DNA of 64,000 nt from Asterochloris sp. CNOR1 (lineage: Eukaryota; Chlorophyta; Trebouxiophyceae; Trebouxiales; Trebouxiaceae), in the NCBI GenBank assembly GCA_963969365.1, contig OZ017751.1, forward strand, positions 2,418,001 to 2,482,000. Reading direction: 5' to 3'. Positions within the stretch are counted from its first letter, which is position 1. Every line of letters begins with the position of its first letter. The position numbers and the translations under genes are program-made. Below are positions 27,770 through 38,800 of the stretch, piece after piece. The notes below the pieces were generated by a model. It searched no databases. It saw only the letters and a program-made list of their open reading frames with translations, and was not told the origin of the DNA.

Positions 27770-30700
27770 ATGACGGGAGCATTGGGCTTCAAAACTCCAA
27801 GTGGGATTCGCCCTCATGCGCACTTGCGCAGGCATGCTGCGATCTGCTGCTCATGTTGTGCATTTGGACGTGCAGGCATAGACCGCACCCCCCTTGGGCA
27901 TTGCTCGTTGCAAGACAGAGTGCAAAGACCAACCAGGTCACCCCTCAATATGGTGACTTCAACACGGCAGGCAATCGAGGTGTGGATGGCACCGGCAGCG
28001 ACTTCATAAGACCTGCGCTGCCACTGTGCAAGCCCCCGCTGAGAGCTCGGCCGGCTCTCTTGATGTCAGCTGATGTGTTCCCTGCAGGCAGCAGCTCAGG
28101 CCAGCCAGTCCCTGGTTCCAATGACCAGCCCCCAGCATGTGAGCCTGCATGCCACCTTCTAGCAGTGCAATGCTGCAAGCCTCCCTCCTGCAGCACACCA
28201 CCTCCTTGCTGGTACCTGTCCCCATCTTGAATGTTGCTGCAGGAGGAGTACGATGTGTATGTGAACCAGCCAGAGCTGCTGAAGGAGGGGGAGCGCAAAC
28301 ACACGCTGTCAGTCTTTGTGGCTGACGAGGCTGGAATGATCAACAGGGTGGCCGGTGTCTTTGCCCGGCGAGGTGAATGCTGCATCCTTGCGTGCATCCA
28401 AAGGCTGCAGGCATGCTGACCTGCCGGCACTGTGGTGATCTTGCTCGGCATCAAGCTGTCAGCTGACTGCCATTGGAGCCTTGGACCTTGCAATCACAGC
28501 TATGACCAACATCTGCCTTGTTAAACAGGCCTGAGAGCAGCATCAGCTGCCGGTTTATGCAGCACACGCGTACTCACTGCCCTCTACAGCACACCAATGC
28601 AGAAGTCGGTGACTGTGACAGATTGCGCAGCGGCATCTGGGGCTGAGCCGTGCATGTGCTGCAGGTGTGAACATTGACACTCTGGCTGTGGGTCTCAACA
28701 TTGACAAGGCGCTGTTCACAATAGCAGTGAACGGCAGCAGCCACACAGTGGTAAGTCCTGTGATCCCGGCCGACAAACTGCCTGCCTTCTGCGGAGCTGG
28801 CGAGCAAGTCCTCTCATATGCTGATTCTAATCTGAAGCACGAGCTGCAGTTTGCGCTGTAGCAGCAGTTTGGCGGGGCGTGATAGCTGTGCTCTGCAGGA
28901 AATAGGAAAACGTTAAATTGTTGTTGCTTCCTGCCTATTGAGGCTTGCTGTGCTCTTCAGCCAGCAATTGCTTCTGTCCTGCTGTGTGGAGGCATCATGG
29001 GTGTTGGCTGTGCTCTGCAGGCACTTCCAAGCACAATGTATCTCTGGCTGATCAGCAGACTGCTTGTCTGCAGCAGCACAGCAAGTTTGACAGCTGTGCC
29101 CTGCAGGCAAACCTGACAAAGCAGCTGGCCAAACTGGTCAAGGTCAAATATGTTGAGGACATCACAGACTCCACACGAGTTGGTGAGTGCAGCTGGCAGC
29201 ACCTCGCTGCCCCTGCTGCATTGCCCCAGCTACAAAGGCAGCAGGGCACCAGGCCAGGAGGCGTGCTCAAAGTTGCAGCAGAGCACGACCCTCCAGCAGA
29301 CGCGCCTAGCACCCTCAAAGCAGAGTGCCCGGCGCTGAGGACAGTCATGCCTCATGCCCAGCCTTGACGCATGCTGCCTGTGGTGCCTGCATACTCCAGG
29401 ACTGTATGACAGTGATCCTGATGGCAGCTCAACACCCCTGCCTACATGCACCTGCCTGCACAGCATCATTGTTGACCCCTCTCCCCGTCCCCCTCGTTCC
29501 CCGCCCAGATGATCTGTTGCCCGGCTCAAACTCTGGCTTCACTGCCTGCAGAGCGCGAAATGGTGTTCATCAAGCTGGAGGTGCGTCCCGGTGCGGAGCG
29601 CACAGAGGTCCTACAGCTGGTCGACATCTTCAGGGCGCGCGTGATTGACAACTCGGACCGCACCCTCACCCTCTCGGTGACAGGCGACGCTGGCAAGGTG
29701 AACACAGATCACTTGCCTGCTTAGCACATGTTTGTCAATGCTGCAGCGTCTGATGCAAAGCAAGACTGCACCTTTGCCACTTTAGTAAGCGGCATCGCCG
29801 GCAAGGTTGGGTCTGGAGCCATACTGGTCAAGCATGTCAGCTCTTGTGTGGAGCTGGGTGCTACACACAGGAGCTGACCATGGAGCTTGGAATTCTAGGT
29901 TGCCACTCACAACCAGGGATTGCAGCCCCTTCCCTGGACTGTGGTTCCAGGCGGGAGCATAGGGGGAGCTTGCAGCCACTGTGCAGCCTTCTCAAACGGC
30001 GCCCAGCTGCTCATGCTCAGCATCTCCCTTTGCGCAAAGACAAGCTGACCTGTGCTTGAGCCCATCTGCAGAACCCAGACTTGTACAGAAGCGCTGCTGT
30101 TCATGCTCACCGCCCAACCCCTTGCCCCTGCCGCAGAGGGCGTCCATGGCGAAGGTGTCGCTATAAGGACTGCATTGTGTCTGCTGCCCCTACGGCAACA
30201 GTGGCAAAGGCAGGTCCTGCCCCTACGGCAACAGTGGCAAAGGCTGCATTGCACTGCCTTCTTGCTCCCTGCTGGTGCCTTTTGGCCAGAGACGGCGCCC
30301 ACTGGGAAGCCTGCATGGCCAGAGGCTGTGCAGCCCGCATCCCAGACCCTGAGCGCAAGGCTGTAGTTCAGCTGCCTGACACGCAGTGTCTGCCCTGCAG
30401 ACAGCGGCCATGGAGAAGGCTCTGGCCAAGTTCCCTGTCCTGGAGGTGGCCCGCACCGGCAAGATCTGCCTCAAGCGCGGGGAGCAGCTGCTGGAGGTCG
30501 GGGGCTGGGGGGATGGGCTCCTCCGCCAGCGCAAGCAGCGGGAGTCTCTGGCAGCACAGCAGCAGCGCCAGGAACAGGTAGGCGTTTGTGTGTGATGGCA
30601 GACATGCATGGCTTGCATGGTAGTCAACCAAGCATGGTGAGGGCAGCTGAGTCAGGTTACAGTACAGAGGTGACCAAGCAGCATGTGCAGGCGTCACACT

Positions 30701-32727
30701 GGAATGCAGCCAGGAGCCTTGGCGGGGTGACCTGTAGGAGTCCCAGCTGCGCAGCCGCAGCGCCAGCAGCAGACCATGTTGAGGCACAGAGCAGGCCTGG
30801 GGGCACAGTTGCCAACCAGAGGGGTTTCTTTTTCTGCAACAGGGCTATGCAGGAGCAGCCCCCGTGTCCTCCACCCTGCACCGCCATTGCTTCAGACTTC
30901 TCTGATGCCTGCAGGAGTTGGCTGATGAGGCGCGGGAACAGAGTCCTGAGCCAGACAGCGGCAATGGGGCTGTAGAGAAGCAGCTGCCTGGGCCCCTGGG
31001 CCATGGAGCAGATGTCTATGTTGTCAGCAATGAGGATCAGCCAGGTTTGCACACTGCCCCTGAGCCTGGCTCTTCAGCACTAATCATGCTGCAGGCTTTG
31101 TCCAGAAGCATGGCCTGTGCTTGACAGCCTCAAGCGTCGTGAGCCACCCCTGGTCCAGCCTTGAGAGCTCCAGGGTGCTGGAGAGGGGTGCAGGAGCAAG
31201 CTGTTGTCTGGTTCACACCTTGAGTGCATCCTACCCAGTCATGCAAACGTCCAGGGGGTGTGTTGTGGAGCCTCCTTTCCTCAGATTCTCTTGTCCATTT
31301 GATACTGTCAGGACATCCTCTGGCTTCTGTTGCAGGCATCTTGAAGGCTGTGAGTGTGCTGCATGCCTCCTATGGGAAGGCTCCCCAGTGCAAGGCACAG
31401 CTTGTGTCTGGCTAGTCCATGAGCGCTCAGCCAACATCTTGCCCGCTGCAGGCGTATGGGAGGCTGTGAACGTGCTAGACGCCTCCTATGGGGAGGCTCC
31501 CCACTACGAGGCCCAGACGCTGTCCATAGAGGTCACAGATGTGCCAGGCGTGCTCAACCACGTGACTGCCGTCATGGCCAGGCGTGGCTACAACGTGCAG
31601 AGCCTGGCTGTGGGCAACTCAGAGGTCGAGGGGCGCTCCCGCATCACCACCGTCATCCCCATCGGGCCCAAGGGGAATGAGAACCTGGTCAAGCAGGTGA
31701 GGCATGGGCGGGGGGTGGCCCTCAGAGTGAGTGTGCAGCGCTGTGCGGGAGCTGCCCAGTTGCCCAGTTGATGCAGCATTGCTGCGTCCTGTCACAGCAC
31801 CAGGGACTTCCCTGTGAAGCGCCTGTGCACAAGTCCAAGGCCTGCCTGGGTGGTGTGCAGCTCTTGCTATGATTGCTGTCTTACTTGCCTGTTTTTTGTC
31901 TAACACCGGTGCCTGCCTGTGGGGCATCTGTCCCATCATGTTGACCGGCTGAGCCAGCCCAGCCTTTGCTGTGGTACTGTACAGCTAAGCTTGCTTGCCT
32001 TCCTGCTGTGCAGCTGCTGAAGCTGGTTAATGTCCACACGGTGACGGACCTGTCCAGCATTCCCTTTGCCTCCCGGGAGCTGATGCTCATCAAGGTTGGT
32101 TCCAAAGTCTTGCACAACCTCTTACACTGCGCTATGGCCGTGCTCAACCCTTGCTTGCTGATGCAGCCAGTGCACTACACCTGGACTGACTACAAAGTTG
32201 TTTGCTTCTCAGGACCTTAATCTCCAGCATGCCTGCTGCAGGTGCGGTGCAGTCCCAGAGAGCGGGGGGAGCTCACGGACCTGGCAGACATCTTCCACGG
32301 CAACATCTGCGATGTGTCCCTCAGCACAATCACGCTGGAGGTGCAGGGCAAGGAGGATAAGATGAGGGCATTGCAGGAGGTCCTGAGACCGTATGGTAAG
32401 CCAGTGTTGCCAGTATGTGCCCAAGCACCCCATGCTGAAGGGCTTGTGATTCGTGGCCTGCTGTCTCACCAAACGCAGTGCAGCAAGATGGATGCCAGCA
32501 GTGAGCTTTGCCGCAGCTTGTTTGGTGCGCATCTGGTGCTATCTTATTGCCTCTCCAAATTGGGATGGGGGCTCTCTGTTGTTGAAGCTTTGAGCTGGAT
32601 CTCTTGCTTGCCCACTGTAGGCATTCTGGAGATCGCTCGTACAGGGCGTGTTGCGCTTGCACGGGAGTCTGGTGTTGACACCAAGTATCTCAGGCGCCTC
32701 AAGAGCAAGCCTGCCTGGCGAACGTGA
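27770..32727 (+). CDS. Acetolactate synthase (AHAS) regulatory small subunit, plastid
   Basis: Regulatory subunit that activates acetohydroxyacid synthase and confers feedback inhibition by branched-chain amino acids. The 11-exon model (27770-27979, 28243-28372, 28665-28750, 29107-29182, 29552-29697, 30401-30577, 30915-31044, 31452-31696, 32014-32094, 32242-32395, 32621-32727) is in frame and gives 513 residues. It has the plant-type tandem duplication of ACT plus C-terminal modules. Repeat 1 has [20 protein letters not shown], then [19 protein letters not shown] and [10 protein letters not shown]. Repeat 2 has [20 protein letters not shown], then [27 protein letters not shown], and [20 protein letters not shown]. 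The first 70 residues are basic and Ala/Ser/Cys-rich, suggesting a plastid transit peptide. Exon 1 was chosen by phase and is the least certain part. Confidence 0.93.
28881..29106. repeat. Repeated acceptor sites before AHAS exon 4
   Basis: The acceptor GACAGCTGTGCCCTGCAG (ending 29106) has decayed relatives near 28881 (AGCTGTGCTCTGCAG), 28945 (GCTGTGCTCTTCAG) and 29007 (GGCTGTGCTCTGCAG), spaced about 60-80 bp. Confidence 0.65.
30184..30244. repeat. 33-bp tandem duplication in AHAS intron
   Basis: Two copies, identical over 28 bases, beginning CTGCCCCTACGGCAAC at 30184 and at 30217. Confidence 0.85.
31336..31414 (+). pseudogene. Decayed duplicate of AHAS exon 8 start
   Basis: This copy follows a TGCAG acceptor in the same phase as the real exon at 31452. 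It reads [20 protein letters not shown] against the real [20 protein letters not shown]. It then runs into an in-frame TAG at 31412-31414. Its inclusion would truncate the protein, so I treat it as a non-functional partial exon duplication. Confidence 0.75.
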
Positions 32728-32891
32728 TTGGCAGAGCAAGGCGCCAGCCAGCAAACTTTGTATCAGGAGTCTAGCAGTCATCTGTTCATGCAGAAACATA
32801 CTCTTCAGCATGGCCCATGCCCAATAAGTCATCATGCCTGGGCCATGCTGAAGTGCAGAGAATCAGTCACATGGTACAAGTGAAGTAAGTG

Positions 32892-35800
32892 CTAAAAGTC
32901 AAACGTCTCTTCAGTCAGTGGTTTCTCTGTTTTTGTGGCGCCCAATTTCATCCCTCGGCCTGCTACCCCAGTGCGTGTGACCCCTCGCCGGCCGCCTCGT
33001 CTGGCAGTTGAGGCACCCCTGGGGCCACGCCCACCAGCCCCTCGCCTGCCCGATGCGGAGCCTGCAGTTAATAAAGGCCTAGATTCCACAGCTGGCAAAG
33101 CCAGATTTGCCAGAACAGCTATGTAAAGACACAGCACCAACATGTGCAGACATGTGAAAACACTGCCTGGCACAAAGAAACGCTGCAGCTGGTACAAACA
33201 GGTCAGCACAAGTGTGGCTCGATGCTGTTGAAGGTGCATCCATACGTGCAAACAAGTGCCTCGACAGCCATCAAGACTGGGGCAGCCAAGCCCACTTCAG
33301 GTGGCTGCTGACTGTGCGCCGCCTGAAGGCTGTGTTTGGGTGCAAGACACAAGCCTCATAGCCAGCCTGAGACACAGGTTGCCATGCTAACTTGCAGGGT
33401 GCGCTCTCCTCTGTGCGAAGTTCCGCAGCACAGCCAACCTGACGAGTTGGCATCTGACTGGACGCTGCCGGGGGACTGAGCATTTAAGTCCTGCCACTTG
33501 TCCCCACCATCGTCCAGCTCTGCTGCCCACCCATCATTTGCGCTGAGTGCAGGCGGCTTCAGGTGCCCACCTGTAGTGGGCAACTCATGAAGCTGTCTGA
33601 CAGCTTAGGCTCGGGGTGCCACACAGTCAGGTGTTCTGGCGGTCTTCTCTTGCATCAAGCACTTCCCCTTGACAGCAGCCCATGTTGCCACTGACAGCTT
33701 GCACGCTGCTCCGCAATGAAAGCTCAGCGGAGGACCTCCAATCTAGTACGTGTAGTTACTAGCCCTGCCACATCAAGGATTGGTATCAACTGGTGGCAAT
33801 GGACATGTGAGCCCTGCAAGAAAAGCCCCACCTTGCCGCTGAGACGCTGCTGGAGCTCTGCTGGCACCGGCAGACCCTGGCTCCTGACGCGTGGTGAGCC
33901 TGGACAGCCTCTGCCGGGCAGCAGCCTCCTCTGCATCCTCCTGCAGTGCCAGGGGGCAGGTCAGAGCCAGGCAGGGCAAATGAGAGCATGCAGCAGACCA
34001 CGCTGCCCTCTGCCAGAGAGGAAGCAGCATGCTGCAGGTGGCACACTGTGCCCCTAACGCCCACTCCTTGGCAACCTCCTGCAGATCAGGACAGCAGCAC
34101 CCACTGCAGAGCAAAGCAGTGTCAGTGGTACAAGTGGCTCTTTGCCAACCACAGGGTCAACATGCAGGAGTGGGCAGCCTCTGCCAACTCTTGCAAAATT
34201 GCCCAGCAAGCACACCATGCTCAAAGCTAATCAAAGGTTTGACGCCCCACATTCTTGCAATCAGATGTGGGCAGCCTGCATCACTCACTAGTAAGTCCAG
34301 ATATGGACTGAAGCAATGCTTCAACAATACACATAAAGGGATGCCGCACCTGCATGAGGTCGTCATCATCTTCATTCCAACCATCTGTGGCTGCCTCCCC
34401 CCCGGTCCAGGCCTCAGTGGACGCTGCAGGGGCTGTAGCAACCGCTAAGCTGGCTGGAGGGGAGGTGAAGGCCGGAGCGGACGTGCTGCTGGGCGGTATG
34501 GGGGCTGGCGCCCCCGATGAGGCTGCCATCTCACCTGTTGCTGACTCTGCATGGCACCAGTCAGACAGGTCTGTCAGGCGCAACGACTCGTGAGACTGTT
34601 CCCATGCCTGCCCTGACTCTGCACTGGGCACTATCAACAGTCAGGCGGGTCTGTCAGATCGCTGAGAGGCTGCTGCCCTCCACGAAGCTGCCATGTTCCC
34701 TGCTGCTGACCCTGCACAGGGCAATGAGACCAGCCAGGCAGTGGCTTCCAGACCAGGGTGCCCTGCCAGAAACAGCAGCTTGACACAGGCTGGCTTGCCC
34801 ACAGCAGGCTGGCCCTACATGCTCCTGAATGCCTTATTGGAGGAGACCGTAACAAGCAAGCAGCATACAGTCGAACATGCTGTGCGCTGCAACACAGCAA
34901 GCAAGCAGCCCTCATGGCAGGCCATGCAGGGACTGTAAGCAGGCATTTTACACAATCTGCTGACGCATGGGTCCACCTTTGGCCTTGCCGCCGAAGCCAG
35001 ATAGCGCCCACCCAAGGTTGCTGGTCAGCCCAACACTCCAGCCTCCTGCTGCAGAGCCCTGCAGCCTCAGATTAAGTTCTCCAGACTATTCTCAGTGCTG
35101 TGATGTTGAGCATGGCCTCAGCAGCGCAGATAACTGTATGGCAGCTGCCCGTGCATGCTGTAGTCTGGGCAACGTCACCTGCGCAATGTCTCCTGCAGCA
35201 GGCCCCATTGCAGTGGCAGCAGCCTCCAGCTGCGTGCTGTGCTCCGTGAGCAAGCGCATGAAGGCGGCCAGTGCTGCCAGTGCAGACTGTCGCACTTCTG
35301 GCACAGGGTCCACCCCCAGAGGGGCCACCGCAGGGATGATACGTTGGGCGGCCTCATCCGCGGCATAGGCCTCCACGGTGGCCACCATAGCCTGCAGGTA
35401 GTTGAGGGGTCCGGGTTGACTTGTGTGCACAGCATGGTGTGCAGGCCTCTGCACTGGCCGCCACAGGCTGCAGGCAGGGGCTGTGCAGGTGGCTGTGTGA
35501 CCAGTCTGCAAGGTTTTCTATATCTGCAGTGGCCTTCACGGCCTGCATCGGGAGTGCAGGGGGTTGAGCCAAGCTTCGTGCTTGCATACCAATCTGCACA
35601 CACTGGCCAGGCCGGGTGGACACCCAGGCTTGCAGATAGGACTGCAATGTGACCTTTTCCAGGGTGCACAGAAATGCATGCGCATGTGCAACGGCAGGCC
35701 CTGCAGGCAGGGCACGACATAATGACACTGCCAGCAAGCTTGCTCTTCCAACTCAACTGGCAAGTGTGTTGCAACGTGCAGGCAACGTGAACCAATCAGC

Positions 35801-38800
35801 CTACTTGAAAAGGCTCAATTGTGGGCCAGTACGTACAAGCCTGACTGCCGGTGGCCCACCTCTGGGCCAGCCACCCGTGCCAGCCGTAAAGCTAAAGTCT
35901 CGATAGGCAGGCAGCCTTCGCTATGCAGGGTTGCCCTGCCTACAAGGGAGATGCCGCGTCAGCGCATACGACCCCAGCTGCCAGTTGCTGCTGGCTCACC
36001 TTCAGGCCAGCCACGCGCGCAGGTGGAAAGGAGTCCTTGAGGGCGCGCGTGAAGGCGTTGAGAAGCACACGTTTGCAGGCCGCTTCAGACAGGTGGGGTG
36101 CCAGGTTGCCCAGCAGGATTGTTGTGTTGGCCCTGATGGGGGGCTCTTCATCAACCTGCAGGCAGTTGGGGTCGCACCACCCTGTTCCTTTCTCACAAGG
36201 CAAGTGCTGCTGGTGCTGGGGTCAAACCACTCTGTTCCTTTCCACAAAGCAAGTGCTGCTGGTCCTGGGGCTTCTCCTTCAATGTAGACAGTGCAACAGA
36301 GAGCTGAGCTCGGCATGCAACAGGACATAGACTCCAGCCGACAGCATCCAGACAGCAGTCAGCTGTCGGCTCTGCCATGACGCCATTGCACCGCAGTCCC
36401 ATGTGCTCAACATGTCGCTGCCACCGCCAGGCAGTGGTTGCTCCTGCTTTGCACCTTCATGGCAACCCTGGCAACACCGGCTGTTGATGCCATGCTGGCA
36501 CACCTAGTGCCTGCAGCGGCTGGTAAGTGCCTTTTGGCACAAGCGACAAGGCGGCGCCGCATGAAGCCAGCAGCCCTACCTGGAGCTTGGCCAGGAACTT
36601 GAGCAGCGACTGGTTGAGGGTTCGCTGCGTGAGCTTGGGCGCCAGGACCAGCATAGATTTGAGGGTCAACTCGCGCAGGTAGGCATTGCTGTCGCTGAAA
36701 CCCGTCGTCACATGGGGGTAGACCTGATCCTCTACCACACCCTGCAGCCCAGCAACACGCCTGGTGACGACGGCCACAGTTGGGCTGTCAGTGCAGCACA
36801 GCAACGGGGGTGGTGGCGGTAGCCTTGACTGCCAGACCTACATATGTTTTGGCTATCGAGGCAGTCAGCTTGTCACAAGGGCATGACATTGCTTCTCCAC
36901 CACCTCACAACACTGTCTTGCATGCAGAAAGCACCATAACTTCCTCGCCAGTGTTTAGTCACTGCAGCTGAAGCTGACCTCCAACACAGGCTGCAACACA
37001 GCACCGCAGATGTTTGGCCACTGCAGACCACTGCACAGTGACCCTAGACTAGAGCCCACTGCATGCAACAAATGAGAAGGGCGCAGTCCTGCAGCCTCAG
37101 CGGTGCCAAAAACTTTGCGCGGCTGTCAATGTAGGTGCATCAGGATGCTACAGCGCTGAGCAAGCACAGACCCTGCCCTGTCAAAACTTCTTCCCTGCTC
37201 TCTCAAGGAAGTTGGGCTCGTCATCACAGAAAACAACTATGCCTCACCTGTGTCAGGAACTTCCCATAGGTGTCAATGCTCTCCAGGAGGCTGCGGCGGA
37301 TGGTGCGGTCATTGGAGGCAAAAAGCTTGGAGATGCAGGGCACCACTCGCTTGGTGAACTCAGCCTCATCCAGCTTGGCTCCAATCTGCACAGGCAGCGG
37401 GATGAGGTCAAACAGGTGCCTTCCTCTGCAAAGGTTGCTGTTGTCTGCGCCAGAACCTTGCGTCAGTTTGCACATCTCTGCAGGCTTGCCCCAGTCTGTC
37501 CAGCTTAGCCCCATCTGCGAGGACCCTCGGTTAGCACGCCCTTCAGTGCAGAAGTATATCGGGCAAACAGCAGTGCAGGCAACCAGCCAACCTTGTTCTG
37601 CAGGAGTCTGCCTGTCAGAAGAGGCAGATACAGGCCACCTACATGCTACCTACATGCTACCTTCTGCAGAGGCCAAGGCTCAGCGGCAGAGTGAGGGCAG
37701 CCTAGCTGTGCATCATCAGCCACTTTGAAGGGAAGCATGCATTGCAGCACGCAGCTCATGCAGGATGGCAGTCTGGAGATGGCACAACAGGCAGAAGGGG
37801 TCACACAACATGTCCTACAACAGGGCAGCCTTTGTCAAGCAGCTGATCATGATGGCGCATGCGTGCAGCACCATCCACATGGCCTGTAGTGCTACCGCAG
37901 GCACTGGGAGAAGAACAGCATGCACACAACTTGATGTAGCTATGTGCCCAGGCATGCAGCGAGCAGCCAGGCTGCTGTATCCACAACATGTTGTTCAACA
38001 CCAGAAGAGCAGGTGTTGGTCCAAAAGGCTGTTGCAGAGGAGGGGCGGTGCCACTATGCAGATGCGCTGATAAGCAGCAGCCCTGACAAATCAGCTGAGA
38101 AGCAGCATGCAGCAGGGCAGCGGTCCCTGCAGGATAGCCAGAAGTGCCAGGGCGAGCTTCTCGTCAAGCAGTACGCACGCAGTCAACATGCAGCCACGGG
38201 ATTCTCATCCATCATCAGCCAGGCAGTAGCGCTAATTTGCAGCACCATGGCAGGTAGTCTGGCGCCAGGTGTTGCTGCAGAGGCGGTGGCACAGCGGCCT
38301 GGCAGTCACACCATGGAGGTTACCACCCAAAACAGGCAGCGGATTGGACGCAGCAAGCTGCACCTGCAGAATGGAGCCCAGTGCCACTGCAGGCGCGCCC
38401 CCAAACTCCAGCGCTTGGGACAGCAGCGGCAGCAGCTTGTATTGGGCCACCGGCAGCGGCAGGCCAGGCAGGCTCTGGGGCAGGCGCTTGAAGAACAGAT
38501 CCTTCTCAGAGCTGTCCTTGACCGCCAGGTTTTCCATGAACACCAGCAGCTCCACTAACTTGTTCTGCAGGGACGTAATGCCTGTGTCAGCAGGTGGGCA
38601 TCAAGCACCAGGGCGTGGTGTGGGTGCTGGTGAGGATGTCGTGAACCTCAGACAGCAGCAGCTTCACCGTCCTTCAGACAAGATGCAGGGGGAAGCAAGT
38701 GGAGCACTGCAGCCAGAGACTGCAGGTGTAGCAGCAGGCAAGATGCTGGCTGGCTCTGCATTCTCACATGCAACTCCACTAGCTTGTGCTGCAGTGAACA

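Noticed and set aside
35480-35550. Possible extra SCYL1 exon (AVKATADIENLADW) between exons 11 and 12
   Set aside because: Exons 11 and 12 join directly in phase to give the conserved VAGLKAMVATVEAY; the block may be another weak ghost, but similarity is too low to claim.
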